A stretch of 63,802 bases of DNA from Saccoglossus kowalevskii (Eukaryota > Hemichordata > Enteropneusta > Harrimaniidae): NCBI RefSeq assembly GCF_000003605.2, contig NW_003131853.1, forward strand, positions 1,052,140 through 1,115,941, read 5' to 3'. A model generated the notes under the pieces. That model saw only the letters and a program-made list of their open reading frames with translations. It searched no databases and had not been told where the DNA came from. A program made the position numbers and the translations under genes. Within the stretch, counting starts at the first letter, position 1; every line of letters starts with the position of its first letter. Below are positions 61,501-63,802 of the stretch, piece after piece.

Positions 61501-61682
61501 TCAATATTTTCTAAACCGGGCATGCCAGTGCTTAAAATTTTAGCCACACTACCACCGGACACGCCCACGTTAAATTGACCACGCGATTCAATTGCATGTC
61601 TGCTTTTATCCGCTACGAAGGCGCACACTTGCGATGGAATGTCCTTCTCGTCAAGAATATGCACTTTTCTTTCAGATGGCAT
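58465..61682 (-). CDS. PGLS: 6-phosphogluconolactonase, whole gene (4 exons, 244 aa)
   Basis: Cytosolic enzyme of the oxidative pentose phosphate pathway: hydrolyses 6-phosphogluconolactone to 6-phosphogluconate, after glucose-6-phosphate dehydrogenase. Exons 61419-61682, 59872-60081, 58883-59023 and 58465-58584, all joined in phase 0. Motifs in order: [11 protein letters not shown] (about residues 41-51), [11 protein letters not shown], the active-site loop [26 protein letters not shown], and a C-terminal helix [12 protein letters not shown]. Length 244 matches the stand-alone animal enzyme (about 250-260). Start ATG at 61680-61682 ([10 protein letters not shown]); an acceptor-like tctatttcag lies 12 bp upstream, so a 5' UTR intron is possible. 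It faces a probable plus-strand promoter about 570 bp away. Confidence 0.95.
58883..59023 (-). CDS. PGLS: PGLS exon 3
   Basis: 47 codons, acceptor CTTCACAG, donor TTACAG|GTATAA, phase 0-0. Carries [20 protein letters not shown]. Confidence 0.92.
59872..60081 (-). CDS. PGLS: PGLS exon 2
   Basis: 70 codons, acceptor TTTTGACAG, donor CTACAG|GTAAGG, phase 0-0. Carries the signature [16 protein letters not shown] with the catalytic His/Asp region. Confidence 0.93.
61419..61682 (-). CDS. PGLS: PGLS exon 1
   Basis: 88 codons from the ATG to donor TTAAA|GTAAGT, phase 0. Carries the Gly-rich substrate-binding [11 protein letters not shown] and [15 protein letters not shown] motifs. Confidence 0.93.
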
Positions 61683-62199
61683 GTTTGAACTATCTGAAAT
61701 AGATGCAATCACGGAGATGAAGTAAATCTTACAGATCGTGGTCACTTGTATTTAAAATCACGTGTGACACAGGTTGACCTTTCTATTCAAGCTGCGTTAT
61801 CCTCGTTCAAGAATAATTTATTATTACAATGTATAAACACAAACATTTATATAAACTTTGCATCCATTTTGTATTATTAAAATACACTCAATTCAAAACA
61901 TATAATTGACTTAAATACAGATAAAATATATTCACAGTCAAAAAATTAATTATAATTTTGAATGATGCGAACAAGGGTAACTTATTTGTGTTGCCAAAAC
62001 ATGGCTGGTTCCTACGACCGCGTAACAAACAAACCAGCAATATTATACCGCGCAACTATCATACATAAAATATTGTTGTTGTATCACAGATGTTATAATC
62101 CAGTTAGTACATTATAATTGAATCATTGTTGTACAGAAAATAATGTTGCCATTATAATGGCAATATTTTATGATCAATTGGCACTATTTAGGCTGAATG

Positions 62200-62358
62200 T
62201 GACGTCACGCGGCATAATGTAGTGAGTAGGCGTGTTCTAAATAAAACACAAAATGGCGAAAGATAGAAGGAGGTTTAGGTGATGTTTGACTATGTCTGTG
62301 ACATACAGCTCTTTAATTCCGTGCCAAAGTTGCGGATAGACTCTTGATTTGCGTAACG
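62200..62358 (+). promoter_or_regulatory. Probable promoter and non-coding first exon of a plus-strand gene
   Basis: A CRE palindrome TGACGTCA at 62200-62207, a YY1-like core-promoter motif caaaatggcg at 62249-62258, and a good donor AACG|GTGAGT after 62358 in locally less AT-rich DNA. ATGs in between open only short frames (21 and 15 codons), so the exon would be untranslated. The gene body lies beyond the window. Could serve as a bidirectional promoter with PGLS. Confidence 0.35.
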
Positions 62359-63802
62359 GTGAGTTTATGCCCTGTTATCTCATCTCATGCATTTTCTGTC
62401 TCGGTTAGTCGTTGCACTGCCCAGTTCGCCCGACTTATGATCGCCTTCAATGATAACAGTCACAGTTGAAGGAAACGCCGGGCGATGGTGATTACTGACA
62501 AATTTGCAGACAAGTGTAGTTGACAATAATATCTTTGTATATATGTATTTACATTGGTCACTTTCGGCACGTTTTGCAAATGTACGACAGTCATTGTAAA
62601 GAGTTACGTTACACGCGTGTTATTTTCTAGTGATATCTCCATGCAAACTTGCCCCACGTTTGTATTGTAAGTGCTGTGTTGACCGGGCGCACTTTAGGGC
62701 AGTGTGTTATTATTCCACAGACGTTGTCTAAAATCTGTCATGATTAATTCGTTTGTTCGACGGTATACTTTCTCAATAAGGCGGTTAGAAATCGACCCCC
62801 TCCCCGCCTCATTCTTTGTGTTCATTGGATTATGTTCTTTTGAAACACAAACGTTCCATGATTCAGTCTGGATTTAATTACTTATGTCCTAATTAGTAAT
62901 GAAATTAGTGTAACCAGGGAGCTGCCTGGTGTAACGGAATTACTTCCTGTTTTATTGAAAATCTACTCGGGTCAAGATAAATGGCCACTGCTCTAAAAGA
63001 TCTATGGAATTGCACACAGTTGCTGTATTGCACTGTAGATTGCAGCATGTGATCATCAGGCACAGTTGGCTCATTTTGTTTACATTATCTGTCTTGTAAG
63101 GAAATGTATTGTTTTGACTTTTTGAAACAGATACAGCTCATGGTTATGCTGATCCTATTAGAGATTCCATGTGATGATATATATGCTAGGTTAAGCTTCT
63201 CACTCCAATTAACAGGAGATTTATCTTTTTTGTATTCATACGGATGTGGCCAAACATGATTTTCACTTTGGGTTTCTTGTTTAATATGTCAGGCTATGTC
63301 AGGCTATGTCAGGCTGAACTTTGTAGGAGTTCATCCATGAGAATTTATTGGAGAGTTGAGCCGGCTTGAGTTGAACTGTAACATGTTTGCAATACACGGT
63401 CCTTTTATGCATGCTTGAGTTGTAGGACACCAATGAAATTCTGTCTTGTAAATGATTATTGCTTTGATATCAGTGACCTTGTCACCAATAGTTACCTTTT
63501 TGAAAATAATCTGTGGATTGTCTCATGGTGGTGTCTAAGTGACGTCACATTCAAAGGGTATATTGGATTTGTTTTTACAGCGAGCGCAAGATATTTACAT
63601 ACACCTAACTCGCGCACCCGGTAGGTAATTACCGAGAGACTTTGCAACATCCCCAGACACTTTGCTAGACGCCCCAACGACCGTTGTAGACGCAATAAAT
63701 TTACATACACTCTCACGTGACAGTTAATCAAAACACCGGACGCGGTATGCCTTTGATGTGTGGGCACGAAGACGAGGGGTAGTTTGGATATTCCATTGCT
63801 TT
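62359..63802. other. No gene seen; short 10-bp triplication
   Basis: Contains three tandem copies of tatgtcaggc near 63286-63315. If the first exon call above is right, this is its first intron. Nothing else supported. Confidence 0.4.

Overview
This window looks like nuclear DNA from an invertebrate animal. Genes are split by many GT-AG introns, non-coding DNA is AT-rich, short terminal-inverted-repeat (MITE-like) transposons and degenerate tandem repeats are scattered throughout, and there are no operons. The gene families (DEG/ENaC channel, CUB and LDLa modules, GH1 beta-glucosidase, PP1 glycogen-targeting subunit, 6-phosphogluconolactonase) are metazoan. I cannot fix the phylum; a marine deuterostome or lophotrochozoan is my guess only. 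All gene models were read by eye from splice sites, reading phase and family motifs.

Layout. 1-0.5 kb: 46/47-bp minisatellite. 4.0-4.8 kb (minus): intronless PP1 glycogen-targeting subunit with a CBM21 domain. 5.6-6.1 kb: large foldback element. 10.5-13.6 kb (plus): secreted GH1 beta-glucosidase/lactase-like gene with one long exon and two tandem versions of its last exon. 15.9-18.4 kb: decayed pieces of a DEG/ENaC channel. 22.0-46.9 kb (minus): one large gene that I assemble as 32 coding exons whose phases all agree, giving 1,562 residues. 53.7-54.6 kb: dead non-LTR retrotransposon fragment. 58.5-61.7 kb (minus): complete four-exon 6-phosphogluconolactonase (244 residues). 62.2-62.4 kb: probable promoter and non-coding first exon of a plus-strand gene that runs off the window.

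The highlight is the 25-kb gene. Its two ends are an ordinary DEG/ENaC sodium channel: HG gating motif, TM1, FPSITVC strand, cysteine-rich ectodomain, GxS filter and TM2. About 980 residues of adhesion/receptor modules are inserted into the extracellular loop after the first palm strand, in this order: LDLa x5, a hevein-like cysteine-rich module, LDLa x2, CUB x3, LDLa, CUB, LDLa x2. Every module is bounded by phase-1 introns, and the channel exons on either side of the block are also phase 1, so the whole block could have been shuffled into one ancestral phase-1 intron.

Two genes concern carbohydrate metabolism (glycogen-associated PP1 control and the pentose phosphate pathway) and one is a secreted or lysosomal-type glycosidase, but nothing in the sequence links them functionally. 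Most remaining DNA is intergenic or intronic, with MITEs of at least three families. One 497-base run of N sits inside an inverted repeat.
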